Source: Chryseobacterium polytrichastri (GTDB taxonomy: Bacteria > Bacteroidota > Bacteroidia > Flavobacteriales > Weeksellaceae). From it: 64,000 bases of DNA. This document shows positions 35,290 to 44,213 of the stretch, piece after piece (within the stretch, counting starts at the first letter, position 1; every line of letters starts with the position of its first letter). Made by a program: the position numbers and the translations under genes. Under the pieces are notes generated by a model. The model worked only from the letters and a program-made list of their open reading frames with translations, did no database searches and was not told the DNA's origin. The stretch is from assembly GCF_900142445.1 (NCBI RefSeq), contig NZ_FRAV01000017.1:41948-105947 (forward strand). The letters run 5' to 3'.

Positions 35290-37851
35290 TTATTTTATAT
35301 AATGTATGTATTCTACATCATTTTTAATGATGTTATATATTTCTTCAAATTCATCTTCTAATGATCCTCCTTTCTCTACAAAATTATTTTGAATTTCTTG
35401 GATTTTTTTTAAAAAATCTTGTGCTTTTATGGGTTTAATTCCTAAGCTTTTCATGCTAAAAACGTCACCACTAGGAGTTACTGCTCTTATTTCTGCAGCA
35501 TTACGCCCTAGCAATGTTTTGATATCTGTTATACTTAAATCAAATCCTCGTGGGTGATTATGCGTAATAATAGAGTTTATCATCGTTTTTTTAAACCTGT
35601 CCGGAAAAATAATTGTATGTTCTAAGTTTGAAGTCCAAAAATCTCCTTTTTTAGTAGCTGAATTAAAAATAAGAGCGTTTTCCACTCGGTCTGATGCATA
35701 CATAGCTTCGAATTGTTTGATTTTTTCACTTGCATTGTCTGCTAGGATACTCACTTTTTTAGCAAATCTTTTCCCATTATATCCTAAGGTTTCTTCTAAA
35801 TGATTTATAAGATTGTCTATTTCCTTAGCTTCATCCGCATTCTTTGCAGACTTTCTGATATTATCTTCGTGCTCCAGAATTTCCTTCGCGCTTTTTCTCA
35901 ATCCATTATGGATTGCAACGCTAAGTTCCCCTGATAAAGATAATAATTCTAACCAAAATAAATATTCAGATAATGCTTTACCCCATGCGGCGTCTCTTGC
36001 ACCTGTAAGTTTCAATAATGTATTTACTGTACCACTGGTAATTTCTACCACAGCTGCAGTTGCTGCCACAACCTTTCTGATATTTGCGACTGCTCTTCCA
36101 GCTTTACTTACAAAGGGGAGTTTCCCCGCTTTTGATGCAAATTTCGCCAGATATCTGAATTTTCCAATATTCCCAACTCCGGAAACAGTAGTTAAAATAT
36201 CTGCCGCATACTCTGCAGTAGTAATAACGTTACTCCAAAATTGCTTTTCTGTGTTGGCCTTCAACATAAAGGCAGGAATAACGGAATCAAGTTTCATTTC
36301 CGTTTGCTGATTCTCAATATCCTTAAGATAAATAGGATAGAAAGGATGGTACCAGAACTGATCTATAACCGGAACTGGTGTAGACACAAGGTTATCAGTT
36401 TTCAAGCTTGGCCTCATTTCATTTTCAGTTCTTCCAGTATCGTATAATGTTTTTAGTAATCTTCCCTTTTGTTTATGGGTTTCAAAAGACATACTTACAT
36501 TACTGAAATAGAACCCAAAAGCTTTTTCAGAAGAGTATGGAAGGAATAAAAGACCATCCGTAGTTGCAAACTCAGGATTTTTTTTGGTATCTGGGTAAAT
36601 GAACCTTGATTTTTTCCATACTTGGCTGATCAGTTTTGCAAATTCTATGAAATTCTCTCCATTAATCCTTTCATAAATAAATTCGAATTTGGTAATATTC
36701 TTATCACCATCTTTTATATTCTCCAGGAACCAATTCATGAGTTTGACTTCCTGTCCTTCTTTTTGGAGAATAATTCTGATAAGTTTTACAAAGATATTTT
36801 CTTCTGCCAAGTCTTTTTTGTTTGTAAGGCTATTTCTTTGTATGGCCATTTCCATGAGTGTCCATAAGAAATTGTCATTAAACATTATGGCTACAGACTC
36901 CGGTAAATAAAACAGGGTTTTCATAGCATCATAGTAAGCAAGTGTACTTTTACTTTTAATGCTGTCTTCTATTTTATGGATTACCTGAGTCATAAATTGA
37001 TCTCTGAAAAAATCTCTCTGAATATTTTGATTTTCTCCTTTTTGTAAAGAAAATCCTTCACTAAATAAAGTCTGGTCCAAAAAAGTAAGTATCCCGCCGA
37101 TACTTGAGAACTTTAATATAATAGAACATTCATCGTAGGGTATAAAAAACTTTGGTCTGTATCCTTTTTCATAATATCTGTATTTGAGTATGAAATTCTT
37201 CAGTCCATATTCTATCTGGAGAAAAGGAATTAAACTCATTCTGCCTTCTTTTTCAGCTTTCAGAACCTGAACTTTCTTTTCTGGATTGTTCCACAAATAT
37301 TGTTCATCTTCAAAGAGTATTTTGATGATTTTCCCAAAAGTAGTGATGTGATCTGTATAATCATAACTATATGTATCGCTTTCTATATCTTTGATGTACT
37401 TTCCATTGGGATCATAATAGATATTGTCCGGAAAAATACTCACCTCCTTTAAACTTTCGGAAAAAATAACTACCAAATTTTTATTGGTATCATAAATATA
37501 TGAATTAGTCGCAAATTCTATGGGAAATTCTATAAGCCACTCATCAGGCACAACTTCTGTTGTTTCATCCAAAAGGTTATAATACTTTCCGATGGATGTT
37601 TTTATATAGTATTTTCGTTCTCCGGTAGTTTTTAGTAGATAAATAGCTTCAGCATGATGACCGTCCAGAAGACTAAAAATTCGTTTATATTTATTAAAAT
37701 CTGTTTCAAAAATCTGTTTATTTACATTATAAGCTTCACCATCATGTAAGGTTGTTAAAAGAACTTCAGTGGGTGGTAAAGCATTGTTTGCAGCTTCCTC
37801 AGCCCTTCTGTAAAGTCTTAGAAAATCAATGAGTTGTTGAAAATCAGCCAT
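35290..37851 (-). CDS. polymorphic-toxin-like protein with C-terminal JAMM-type domain
   Basis: 853 aa, no signal peptide. Residues 1-540 are unrecognised, mixed alpha/beta. Residues about 540-650 are an Ala/Gly-rich hydrophobic helical stretch (ILTTVSGVGNIGKFRYLAKF, AATAAVVEITSG) of the sort found before toxin tips. The C-terminal 140 residues hold H764-N-H-P and S773-x-x-D776 in a JAMM/JAB-like zinc motif (spacer one residue shorter than in RadC), followed by AAEIRAVTPSGDVFSM. JAMM domains are metallopeptidases and occur as toxin or processing modules. Its ATG overlaps the NTase gene by 8 bp; an immunity-like gene follows by 15 bp. Confidence 0.7.
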   Translation of the reverse strand: MADFQQLIDFLRLYRRAEEAANNALPPTEVLLTTLHDGEAYNVNKQIFETDFNKYKRIFSLLDGHHAEAIYLLKTTGERKYYIKTSIGKYYNLLDETTEVVPDEWLIEFPIEFATNSYIYDTNKNLVVIFSESLKEVSIFPDNIYYDPNGKYIKDIESDTYSYDYTDHITTFGKIIKILFEDEQYLWNNPEKKVQVLKAEKEGRMSLIPFLQIEYGLKNFILKYRYYEKGYRPKFFIPYDECSIILKFSSIGGILTFLDQTLFSEGFSLQKGENQNIQRDFFRDQFMTQVIHKIEDSIKSKSTLAYYDAMKTLFYLPESVAIMFNDNFLWTLMEMAIQRNSLTNKKDLAEENIFVKLIRIILQKEGQEVKLMNWFLENIKDGDKNITKFEFIYERINGENFIEFAKLISQVWKKSRFIYPDTKKNPEFATTDGLLFLPYSSEKAFGFYFSNVSMSFETHKQKGRLLKTLYDTGRTENEMRPSLKTDNLVSTPVPVIDQFWYHPFYPIYLKDIENQQTEMKLDSVIPAFMLKANTEKQFWSNVITTAEYAADILTTVSGVGNIGKFRYLAKFASKAGKLPFVSKAGRAVANIRKVVAATAAVVEITSGTVNTLLKLTGARDAAWGKALSEYLFWLELLSLSGELSVAIHNGLRKSAKEILEHEDNIRKSAKNADEAKEIDNLINHLEETLGYNGKRFAKKVSILADNASEKIKQFEAMYASDRVENALIFNSATKKGDFWTSNLEHTIIFPDRFKKTMINSIITHNHPRGFDLSITDIKTLLGRNAAEIRAVTPSGDVFSMKSLGIKPIKAQDFLKKIQEIQNNFVEKGGSLEDEFEEIYNIIKNDVEYIHYIK

Positions 37852-38206
37852 TATCTTTGGTTTTGGAAATTACATATGATAGATCATTTTCAGGAAAAAT
37901 CATCGCAAGTTTATTTTTGGAATAATGTTCTCTTATTGTTTCTTCATCCAAAACCAGTAGGTCCAAATAATAATCTTTATCAATTAATACGTAAGCATTT
38001 TTAAGTTTACACTTTGCCTGTACTAAAACATCCCAATCTTTTCCTTCCAGAGTTTCCCAATCTGCAAAAGGAACTCGGCCTCTGCTTCCGAAAAGAAATA
38101 TCTTTTCCACAGCAGTTATGTTATCAATCTTATCCTTTAAGGTCGTGAGGATATAAGGCAGCACTTTTTCGTGCTGCCAAATAGCCTCGAGTTTTACTCG
38201 GCTCAT
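37844..38206 (-). CDS. small nucleotidyltransferase-fold protein
   Basis: 120 aa. FLFGSRGR at about residues 37-44 and DWDVLVQ at about 57-63 give the GS-x10-D-x-D pattern of minimal nucleotidyltransferases (MNT), although GSRGRVP is followed by an unusually long insert before DWD. The third carboxylate may be Asp in YYLDLLVLD. No HEPN partner is adjacent. It lies 17 bp after the 1361-aa gene and overlaps the toxin-like gene by 8 bp, so the three are one operon. It could modify the toxin or another protein by NMP transfer, but that is inference. An 8-bp hairpin (38157-38178) lies in its first codons. Confidence 0.7.
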   Translation of the reverse strand: MSRVKLEAIWQHEKVLPYILTTLKDKIDNITAVEKIFLFGSRGRVPFADWETLEGKDWDVLVQAKCKLKNAYVLIDKDYYLDLLVLDEETIREHYSKNKLAMIFPENDLSYVISKTKDNG

Positions 38207-38223
38207 GATTATATTTTAGAGAA

Positions 38224-41200
38224 TTAAATTAAAAATCTTGATAGAGATAGTTTTTCGTGGTATTCCTGAGAATCAACAAGTTTGTCATCTTTATCAAACA
38301 ATCTGTTTGAGGAACCTGTGAAAAAGTCATCAGCGAATTTCAGATAATTAATTCCATCAGTAGTAAACGCTAATGTATCTGACATTTCTGAATAAGGAGG
38401 TTTAACAAATTTGAAGTTTTTGATTTTATCTATGTCTACTCGGATTGTAACTCCATTCTTTGTATTGGCAAAGGCTTCAATGCCATCTATTCTTGAAAGT
38501 CCATCAGCCAAAGTTCCATAAAGTTTCACAAGCGAATCTGTTTTAGACCATTTTGCATCTCTTACGACTTCAATGGTTTGTCCCATACATTCGTATTTTC
38601 TAGGAAATTCACCTGCATCATCAAGATCACCAATGGTATCATAAGATCCTACCATATCTAAATTTTTTAGTGAAAACTGGATCTGCTTAATACTTGATTT
38701 GTTTCCCATCAAAGAATTATCTTTTACAAAGTTACTTTCAGTGATAACATCTCCTGGAACTTCAAATTCGTTAGGGTCTTCAGCTGTAAAAGGTAAAGCG
38801 TGCCCTACTTTTAATCCGATGCTTTCTGCCTGAAGAATATTTAATGGAGTAGGAAGTCTCGTGATCCAGGCTTTTCCTTGTTTTTCTCCTTTTGGCTGCT
38901 TCATTTCGTCTACAATAGACATGTAAAGTGAATCTCCAATTACAGGGACTTCGCCACCATTCCAGATTTTTCCTGTTGCCATATAGAATTGGACAGCATC
39001 TTCAAATCCTGGGCGAACGGTTGCAACCACTCTTGCCATCCCACTTTGTAAGAATGCTCTGAATAATGGATCTACATCTTCGGACTGATAAAGGTTAGCC
39101 CATTCTGTTTTGTTAGCCCAATAATAAGGATACAGATAGTAAGAAAGGTTTTCCCATTCAAAAGCCTGTTCCATGAATTTCAGGAAAGCAGTATATTTAT
39201 CAAGTTTTGATGATAGATCGGTTTCATAGTCCATAAAAGTACTTCCTATAGTAAGTCCTGCCATACCATATCCATGGGTAGAATTGGCAGATCTATTAAT
39301 CATATAAGAGATACAGTTTTTACGAAGAACCGTATTCTCAATCTGACGATAGAATCCTGGGTTGGAGCCTTTAATCTGGATTCCTGTAGCTTTTTCTTCT
39401 GCTATTCTTTGTTCATAAATCGCTAATGCTTTCTCATAGCTGTCAATGATAGCTTTAAATGTTTTTTGGAACCATGCGTTTCTTGCTTCAGCAGTAAGCT
39501 CTAAGTTAAGTTTTAAAGTTCCCTGCATAATTGGACTTTCTCCGGTAGCAAAACTAAACTCCAGCTTATTTTTAATATTGAGTGTTGTGGTTGTTCCACT
39601 CATCTGTGTGTTGTTTATTGAACTAATCCAATTGGTGCCTTGTCCTCCAATAGTCATAAAAGCCTGATGCGCACCCTTGAAGCTATGTGGATAGGTTTGG
39701 AAAGTATAATCAACATTTTTTAATAAATAACCCTCTGGAATTTCGACTTCTCCGTTTCCATTGACAATCTGTACTTTATCATCATCTTTTCCTCCGAAAT
39801 TTCCATCACGTCCACTGAATGATTTACTAATTCCAAAAGACTCGGAAGGTTTTTCACCAATCTCAGCATTGTATTTACTTACCCAATGCTTTAACGTGGC
39901 ATCGTTGTTTAAAGCAGTATAATTCTCCATAGGTAAATTACTTGCTTTTCTTGGGTCTTCAGGTTTTACAAGATCACTTTTTGTTGCAGAATTATCTAGG
40001 GTCATGCCCAATGTATGAAGTTTAGCTGGCTGAGGAATCATGAATTCAAACATCAGACGCTTACCATAATTATAGATCTGATTTTTCATCAGTTTATCTA
40101 CCCAACGGAAAACACCAACTACATGTTTATCTCCTTTGGTATTGTCAAAGCCGTGTTTGTTGTTTTCTTCAAATTCTTCGATGATTTTTTCAATTCTTTC
40201 CTCATGAACTTTTGTTACAACTCTATCTAATGCTCTTGCTGTAACATCTTGTGCCTGAGTAAGTGCCTGTCTTGTACTTTCTTCTTTGGAAGAATGATTG
40301 GCATATCCTCCTGCAATTCCTGTACTAAACGAGGCTCCCCCTGTCATTTCCCATTTTGCATCAAAATGTGCCTGTACATTGGTATCTCTGGATTCTTGCA
40401 ACATCTTGGCAATCTCAGTCTGCATTTCAAATCTTGTAGCAGTCGTGGTATCTGTAAGCTTTTCTTTTTCAGTATCTGAAGAGTTTGTTGTTGTATTTTC
40501 GCTTCTTCTTAATCTTCTTGTTGCTTTTTCACGATATTCACGAGCCATTACATTTTCGATGTGGGCTACTTCTCCTTCTACATATGCATGAGTGGTTTGC
40601 TCTACCTTAAGATAATCTGCAATCCCAATCTGCTTGAATCCAAATCCTGAAGGAATATAAGAATCGTCAGGTTCTTCAATAGGATCTTTGATTTCATTAA
40701 CAAATTCAAAAGATGAACTATAGCAAGACTTCATCGTGATGATTCTTGGGTTAAAAGCAGTTACTTTACCATTCGTAAAGGTGATCTTAACATCCATTGT
40801 GAAGTTCTCTGTCTGAGAGATGTATACTCCATCTGTGGTTGCAGATGCTAATAATTTGCTTAAAAAGATCTTATTTCCAACACGGCTTTTTTCAAAATAA
40901 TTTCCCGAAATAGGTCCTGCATTAGTGTAGAATGTATAGCTTATGCTGGCTACATTCCAAGAAGCATCAGGTACATCAATAGATAAATCCAGAGATGTGT
41001 ATCTCATTATAAACTTTGGACATAGCTGATAAGTAAAAGGGATAGTTTCTACTCTGGAAACAGGAAGGAGAACTCCACCAATACTGGTATAGGATTCAGA
41101 GTTATCCATCATATTATCCAATATTAATTTGTTGGCTCTTGCTGTCGCATTTGAAATAATATCTTTTACTTCAGAGAAAGTATTTCTGCCAGCCAGTAAA

Positions 41201-42309
41201 TTATCGATGGCTCCTACATTGTCTATTTTTGCCTTGACTGGTTCTGAAAAATCATAGTCTAAAAGGGATAAAACGGTATCAATGCTGTTAGGTTTCAGTG
41301 AATTGACAAGCGTTCTTGCCTCAATTTCTGGACGGAATGGGAATTCGAATTTGGTAATTTTAGGATAAGGGATTTCTTCCGGTTTGTTGCAGGGATCTGC
41401 AGGATCATAAGGCTGGTCAGGTTTTCTAATCTCACAGTATTTTCTTCTTGCTTCTTCTACACGGATATAATATTCATCAATGATTGATTGATTTGAATCA
41501 TTATACTTTTCTTCACTTCTCTTATATTCCTGTGCATATTCTTTATTATATACGGTCTCAATAAGAGAGAGCTCTTTTGTTAAAACTTCATATCTATTGA
41601 TTAAGGCCTGAGCTTCCTGAATCTTTTGCTGTTTTACCATGTAAATAGAAGGAACTGTAGTTTCTCCTGGTTCTCTTTCTGCCATTTTTGATGCAATACC
41701 AATTGGATGAACATCAGGAGTGTCCAGCATTAGTTCCTTAGGAATGACAACTCTTGCGGATAAAAGCTCCCTAACTTCTTCTTCATTAAATGCTGATTGG
41801 TTAGGCTGAAGTGTATGCGCTGCAAGTAGAATCTGCATGAGTCCTTCTTTAACATAAAAGTCTTTTTGAGTGGTAATCTGATAAATTAAATTATTCCATA
41901 AATTTACAAGATTGGGAAAAGTATAAGAGGGAGAGATTGTTACCTGTCTTATTTTCTCATTAAACTGATTAGAAGTACATGTGCTCTTGTTTTTAACAAG
42001 CCATAAAGCATAGTCATATACTACTGTGTATACTTGTTTCAGAGTTTGAGCATCTGGAATGAAATTGCTGTTTTGTTTATAAAGTTGTGCCTTTTCTTTT
42101 AATATTCTTTGTTTAGAGCCTGTGTTTGAGGCGACAGTTTTATAGAAAGAATCATCGGCTTTTAGGGCATCCGGAATTGTGATGAATTTTTTGTTTTCCT
42201 TTTTTTCATCAGGTAGTTGCGGGCTTCTTAGGCTTACAAACCTGAATAGTGTTTGTGATGGTGTATTATCAGCTGATAAACCAGCTGATTTATTTTCAGA
42301 ATTGTTCAT
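38224..42309 (-). CDS. very large unrecognised island protein
   Basis: 1361 aa from MNNSENKSAGLS; an upstream in-frame ATG at 42348 would add 13 residues. No signal peptide or membrane helix. Visible layout: N-terminal helical part (to about 330) including a Lys/Glu-rich coiled-coil-like segment at 230-300; a beta-rich part at about 410-540; a long charged helical region at 575-720 with a Gly-rich break (GGASFSTGIAGGYA); then an N-x-H-x-F-x-N stretch followed by WVDKLMKNQIYNYGKRLMFE and FMIPQPA near 740-790; then a beta-rich C-terminal half. I cannot name the family. It leads the operon to the NTase and JAMM-toxin genes, suggesting a carrier or structural role. Confidence 0.8.
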   Translation of the reverse strand: MNNSENKSAGLSADNTPSQTLFRFVSLRSPQLPDEKKENKKFITIPDALKADDSFYKTVASNTGSKQRILKEKAQLYKQNSNFIPDAQTLKQVYTVVYDYALWLVKNKSTCTSNQFNEKIRQVTISPSYTFPNLVNLWNNLIYQITTQKDFYVKEGLMQILLAAHTLQPNQSAFNEEEVRELLSARVVIPKELMLDTPDVHPIGIASKMAEREPGETTVPSIYMVKQQKIQEAQALINRYEVLTKELSLIETVYNKEYAQEYKRSEEKYNDSNQSIIDEYYIRVEEARRKYCEIRKPDQPYDPADPCNKPEEIPYPKITKFEFPFRPEIEARTLVNSLKPNSIDTVLSLLDYDFSEPVKAKIDNVGAIDNLLAGRNTFSEVKDIISNATARANKLILDNMMDNSESYTSIGGVLLPVSRVETIPFTYQLCPKFIMRYTSLDLSIDVPDASWNVASISYTFYTNAGPISGNYFEKSRVGNKIFLSKLLASATTDGVYISQTENFTMDVKITFTNGKVTAFNPRIITMKSCYSSSFEFVNEIKDPIEEPDDSYIPSGFGFKQIGIADYLKVEQTTHAYVEGEVAHIENVMAREYREKATRRLRRSENTTTNSSDTEKEKLTDTTTATRFEMQTEIAKMLQESRDTNVQAHFDAKWEMTGGASFSTGIAGGYANHSSKEESTRQALTQAQDVTARALDRVVTKVHEERIEKIIEEFEENNKHGFDNTKGDKHVVGVFRWVDKLMKNQIYNYGKRLMFEFMIPQPAKLHTLGMTLDNSATKSDLVKPEDPRKASNLPMENYTALNNDATLKHWVSKYNAEIGEKPSESFGISKSFSGRDGNFGGKDDDKVQIVNGNGEVEIPEGYLLKNVDYTFQTYPHSFKGAHQAFMTIGGQGTNWISSINNTQMSGTTTTLNIKNKLEFSFATGESPIMQGTLKLNLELTAEARNAWFQKTFKAIIDSYEKALAIYEQRIAEEKATGIQIKGSNPGFYRQIENTVLRKNCISYMINRSANSTHGYGMAGLTIGSTFMDYETDLSSKLDKYTAFLKFMEQAFEWENLSYYLYPYYWANKTEWANLYQSEDVDPLFRAFLQSGMARVVATVRPGFEDAVQFYMATGKIWNGGEVPVIGDSLYMSIVDEMKQPKGEKQGKAWITRLPTPLNILQAESIGLKVGHALPFTAEDPNEFEVPGDVITESNFVKDNSLMGNKSSIKQIQFSLKNLDMVGSYDTIGDLDDAGEFPRKYECMGQTIEVVRDAKWSKTDSLVKLYGTLADGLSRIDGIEAFANTKNGVTIRVDIDKIKNFKFVKPPYSEMSDTLAFTTDGINYLKFADDFFTGSSNRLFDKDDKLVDSQEYHEKLSLSRFLI

Positions 42310-42481
42310 TTTGTAATTTTGTTTCGTTTTATAAAGGTTAAGATTCAAAGGCTCTTTTTACTAGAGTTACTTTTGATAAGAGTCATGTTTTTTTTGTGGC
42401 TTTTGACAAATTTTCCACCTCAGTTGTTAGTTTTTCATCATTATTGTGATTCATCATTAATTTTTTTTAAACACAATTCTG

Positions 42482-42515
42482 GCTGTTCAACATTTGTGAA
42501 TGGTGAATTCAAAGG
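42482..42515. repeat. diverged copy of the small-gene start region
   Basis: 34 bases match 42810-42843 at 29 positions. The latter spans the start codon and first codons of the acidic protein gene; here the ATG is lost, and the minus frame reads NSPFTNVEQPEL before a stop. A degenerate operator lies 47 bases upstream at 42562-42578. The 284-bp gap upstream of the large gene is therefore probably a decayed duplicate of the promoter and 5' end of the small gene. Nothing else is seen in it. Confidence 0.6.
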
Positions 42516-42561
42516 TTGTGAGACAGTAAAGTAGTATTGGTATTTGAGGAATACGCCGAAC

Positions 42562-42578
42562 AGCACAGAACGTGTTGT
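42562..42578. promoter_or_regulatory. degenerate copy of the island operator
   Basis: AGCACAGAACGTGTTGT keeps 13 of 17 bases of the palindrome found at the WYL gene. On the minus strand it reads CTGTG and 12 bases on there is TTCCTCAA, not a -7 box, so it is probably inactive as a promoter. It lies 253 bp upstream of the large gene. Confidence 0.5.
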
Positions 42579-42593
42579 GTTTAAAAATTGAGT

Positions 42594-42839
42594 TTAATAG
42601 ATATCTTCTTCCAGAATATCATTTTCAAAATCCTGTCGGAAGAAATTCTCAATATCATCGAGATAATTCTCGTAGTCTATTTCTGCATTTTCGATGTCGC
42701 TCCATTCAACGGTGTAGAGCTCCTTATCAAAAGTTATATCTGGATTGTGATTTGGTGTTTCCATATCTTTTGTTTGGTGATTTGGGTTAAAATTTGGACG
42801 TATTTCTTGCTGTCCAGCATTTATAAATGTTGAATTCAA
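42594..42839 (-). CDS. small acidic protein under island promoter
   Basis: 81 aa (56 aa if the internal ATG at 42764 is used). The C-terminal half is strongly acidic: WSDIENAEIDYENYLDDI and FRQDFENDILEEDIY. No signal peptide and no known family. It has one of the best island promoters 50 bp upstream (42889-42923) and precedes the 1361-aa gene. Such acidic small proteins can be DNA mimics, chaperones or inhibitors; no choice can be made from sequence. A decayed duplicate of its start lies at 42482. Confidence 0.65.
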   Translation of the reverse strand: MNSTFINAGQQEIRPNFNPNHQTKDMETPNHNPDITFDKELYTVEWSDIENAEIDYENYLDDIENFFRQDFENDILEEDIY

Positions 42840-42888
42840 AGGCGTTTAAAGGTTTTATTGATTGTTATTTTGTGTCTTTGTTATATTC

Positions 42889-42923
42889 CAAAGGTAGGGG
42901 TGAGAAGCGACAAAACTTGACGT
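42889..42923 (-). promoter_or_regulatory. island promoter: operator plus -7 box (small acidic gene)
   Basis: Plus-strand GCGACAAAACTTGACGT at 42907-42923 (13 to 14 of 17 bases of the consensus). On the minus strand TTGTC is followed by 12 bases and TACCTTTG (42896-42889), a perfect -7 box, about 50 bases before the ATG at 42839. Confidence 0.75.
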
Positions 42924-42995
42924 GTTTAAATATCTTTTTTATTTTTTTTGATATAATCTTAATAGCTTATATTGAGTGTTTATAAGCAAAATAAC

Positions 42996-44033
42996 TTATA
43001 TTTTATTTTTGATCAATTTCTGTACAATTTGATTCAATGTTTCTCTGTTGTCATCAATATAAATCAGTCCGGCTTGGATTAAGCTTTCAATATTAGATCT
43101 TCTTACGTTATCCATTGAAGGAGATGCATTTTTTAAAGATGGGTTTAATCGATAATAATTTTTTTGATTTCTCTGACCTAACGTTTGAAACATTTGGCAA
43201 AGCTGATAGTCTACGGTTTCAGCATTGGCAGACATTAAAATATCAATAATTGGAGTTACCCAGCCAATTTTTCCTGATTTTTCCATTTTCTTGAAAGAAT
43301 AAGATCTGGACTCAATTCCTGTTCCAATAGAGATAATAATCATATCATTAACGCTTGGATGATTAGCTTTCTGATGATTTTTTAAGACTTCGGCAAAAGG
43401 AATTTTTCTAGCTTCAGCGTAAGCACAAAGGGTTGGATTGTTAGCAAACATTCCGCCATCAATTAAGCTGAATATTTGTCCATACATCGATTTTATCTGA
43501 ACCGGACTAAAATAAGTTGGTGCTGCTGAAGTTGCTCTGCAAATATCTTTTACGTAAAAATTATCGGTGCTCAAATTAGCTTTCCAAGAATTAAAAAGTT
43601 TAGCCCTTCTGTTTTCAATATCATAGCTGGTGATTAAGCAGGGTTTTATAAGTTCTTTCAACTCAAGATGTCCGAAAAAATCATTGAGGTTTTTTTCAAG
43701 TTCTTCCTGAGAAATCTTTTCATTCAGTAAGCCAAACGGATTGACTAATTTCTCCCAGAAGGAAACCTGGAATATGTCGCCCCCTTTTTCAGCATATAAT
43801 TCTAATCCTTTTTGAATAGAATATTTTGCTTTTCGGTTTTCATCAGGACATAAAATAATAGAGGCAATCAAAGCACCCGTGCTGCTTCCTGCAACAAAAT
43901 CAAAATAATCTCCAAGCTTTGCACTTGGTTTATCATGTTGTTGTAGCTGCTCTTCTATATAGCGTAAAATAATGCAGGTGATAATACCTCTTATCCCGCC
44001 GCCGTCCAAAGAAAGAATGGTTGTTTTTTTCAT
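42996..44033 (-). CDS. patatin-like phospholipase
   Basis: 345 aa from MKKTTILSLDGGGIRG; the frame is open to 44087 but the added residues are not patatin-like. Motifs: oxyanion-hole DGGGIRG at residues 9-15, nucleophile elbow GSSTG near residue 50 (G-x-S-x-G), and the catalytic Asp in DGGMFANNP near residue 196. No signal peptide, so it acts from the cytoplasm on the inner membrane or as a delivered effector. Bacterial patatins are A-type phospholipases; some are abortive-infection effectors (CapV type) and some secreted toxins. Own island promoter 118 bp upstream. Confidence 0.92.
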   Translation of the reverse strand: MKKTTILSLDGGGIRGIITCIILRYIEEQLQQHDKPSAKLGDYFDFVAGSSTGALIASIILCPDENRKAKYSIQKGLELYAEKGGDIFQVSFWEKLVNPFGLLNEKISQEELEKNLNDFFGHLELKELIKPCLITSYDIENRRAKLFNSWKANLSTDNFYVKDICRATSAAPTYFSPVQIKSMYGQIFSLIDGGMFANNPTLCAYAEARKIPFAEVLKNHQKANHPSVNDMIIISIGTGIESRSYSFKKMEKSGKIGWVTPIIDILMSANAETVDYQLCQMFQTLGQRNQKNYYRLNPSLKNASPSMDNVRRSNIESLIQAGLIYIDDNRETLNQIVQKLIKNKI

Positions 44034-44150
44034 GTGATATTTTTTAATTTTTTTTAAAAGGACACATACAATCTTAGCTTGATACAATCAATAGCTTTTT
44101 ATTGATTTTTAGCATATAGATTTCTTTGTTTCTGCTGTTTTTTGCTACAC

Positions 44151-44185
44151 TAAAGATAGGCGGAGGAGGCGACAGAACGTGTCGT
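44151..44185 (-). promoter_or_regulatory. island promoter: operator plus -7 box (patatin gene)
   Basis: Plus-strand GCGACAGAACGTGTCGT at 44169-44185. On the minus strand CTGTC is followed by 12 bases and TATCTTTA (44158-44151), one base off TAnnTTTG. Same geometry as at the WYL gene. Confidence 0.7.
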
Positions 44186-44213
44186 ATTATAATTAATTTC
44201 AAATAAAATGAGA

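Noticed and set aside
38157..38178. Hairpin GGCAGCAC/GTGCTGCC as a terminator.
   Set aside because: It lies inside the first codons of the nucleotidyltransferase gene and has no T-tract on the coding strand.
42588..42833. Plus-strand reading frames opposite the acidic protein gene.
   Set aside because: Hydrophobic mirror of an acidic gene, no ribosome site or promoter, and the minus-strand gene has a strong promoter.
37844..44033. Patatin plus nucleotidyltransferase read as a CBASS defence system.
   Set aside because: The 120-aa protein is an MNT-like minimal fold without the CD-NTase/OAS architecture, the patatin is five genes away under another promoter, and no Cap2/Cap3 or HORMA gene is present.
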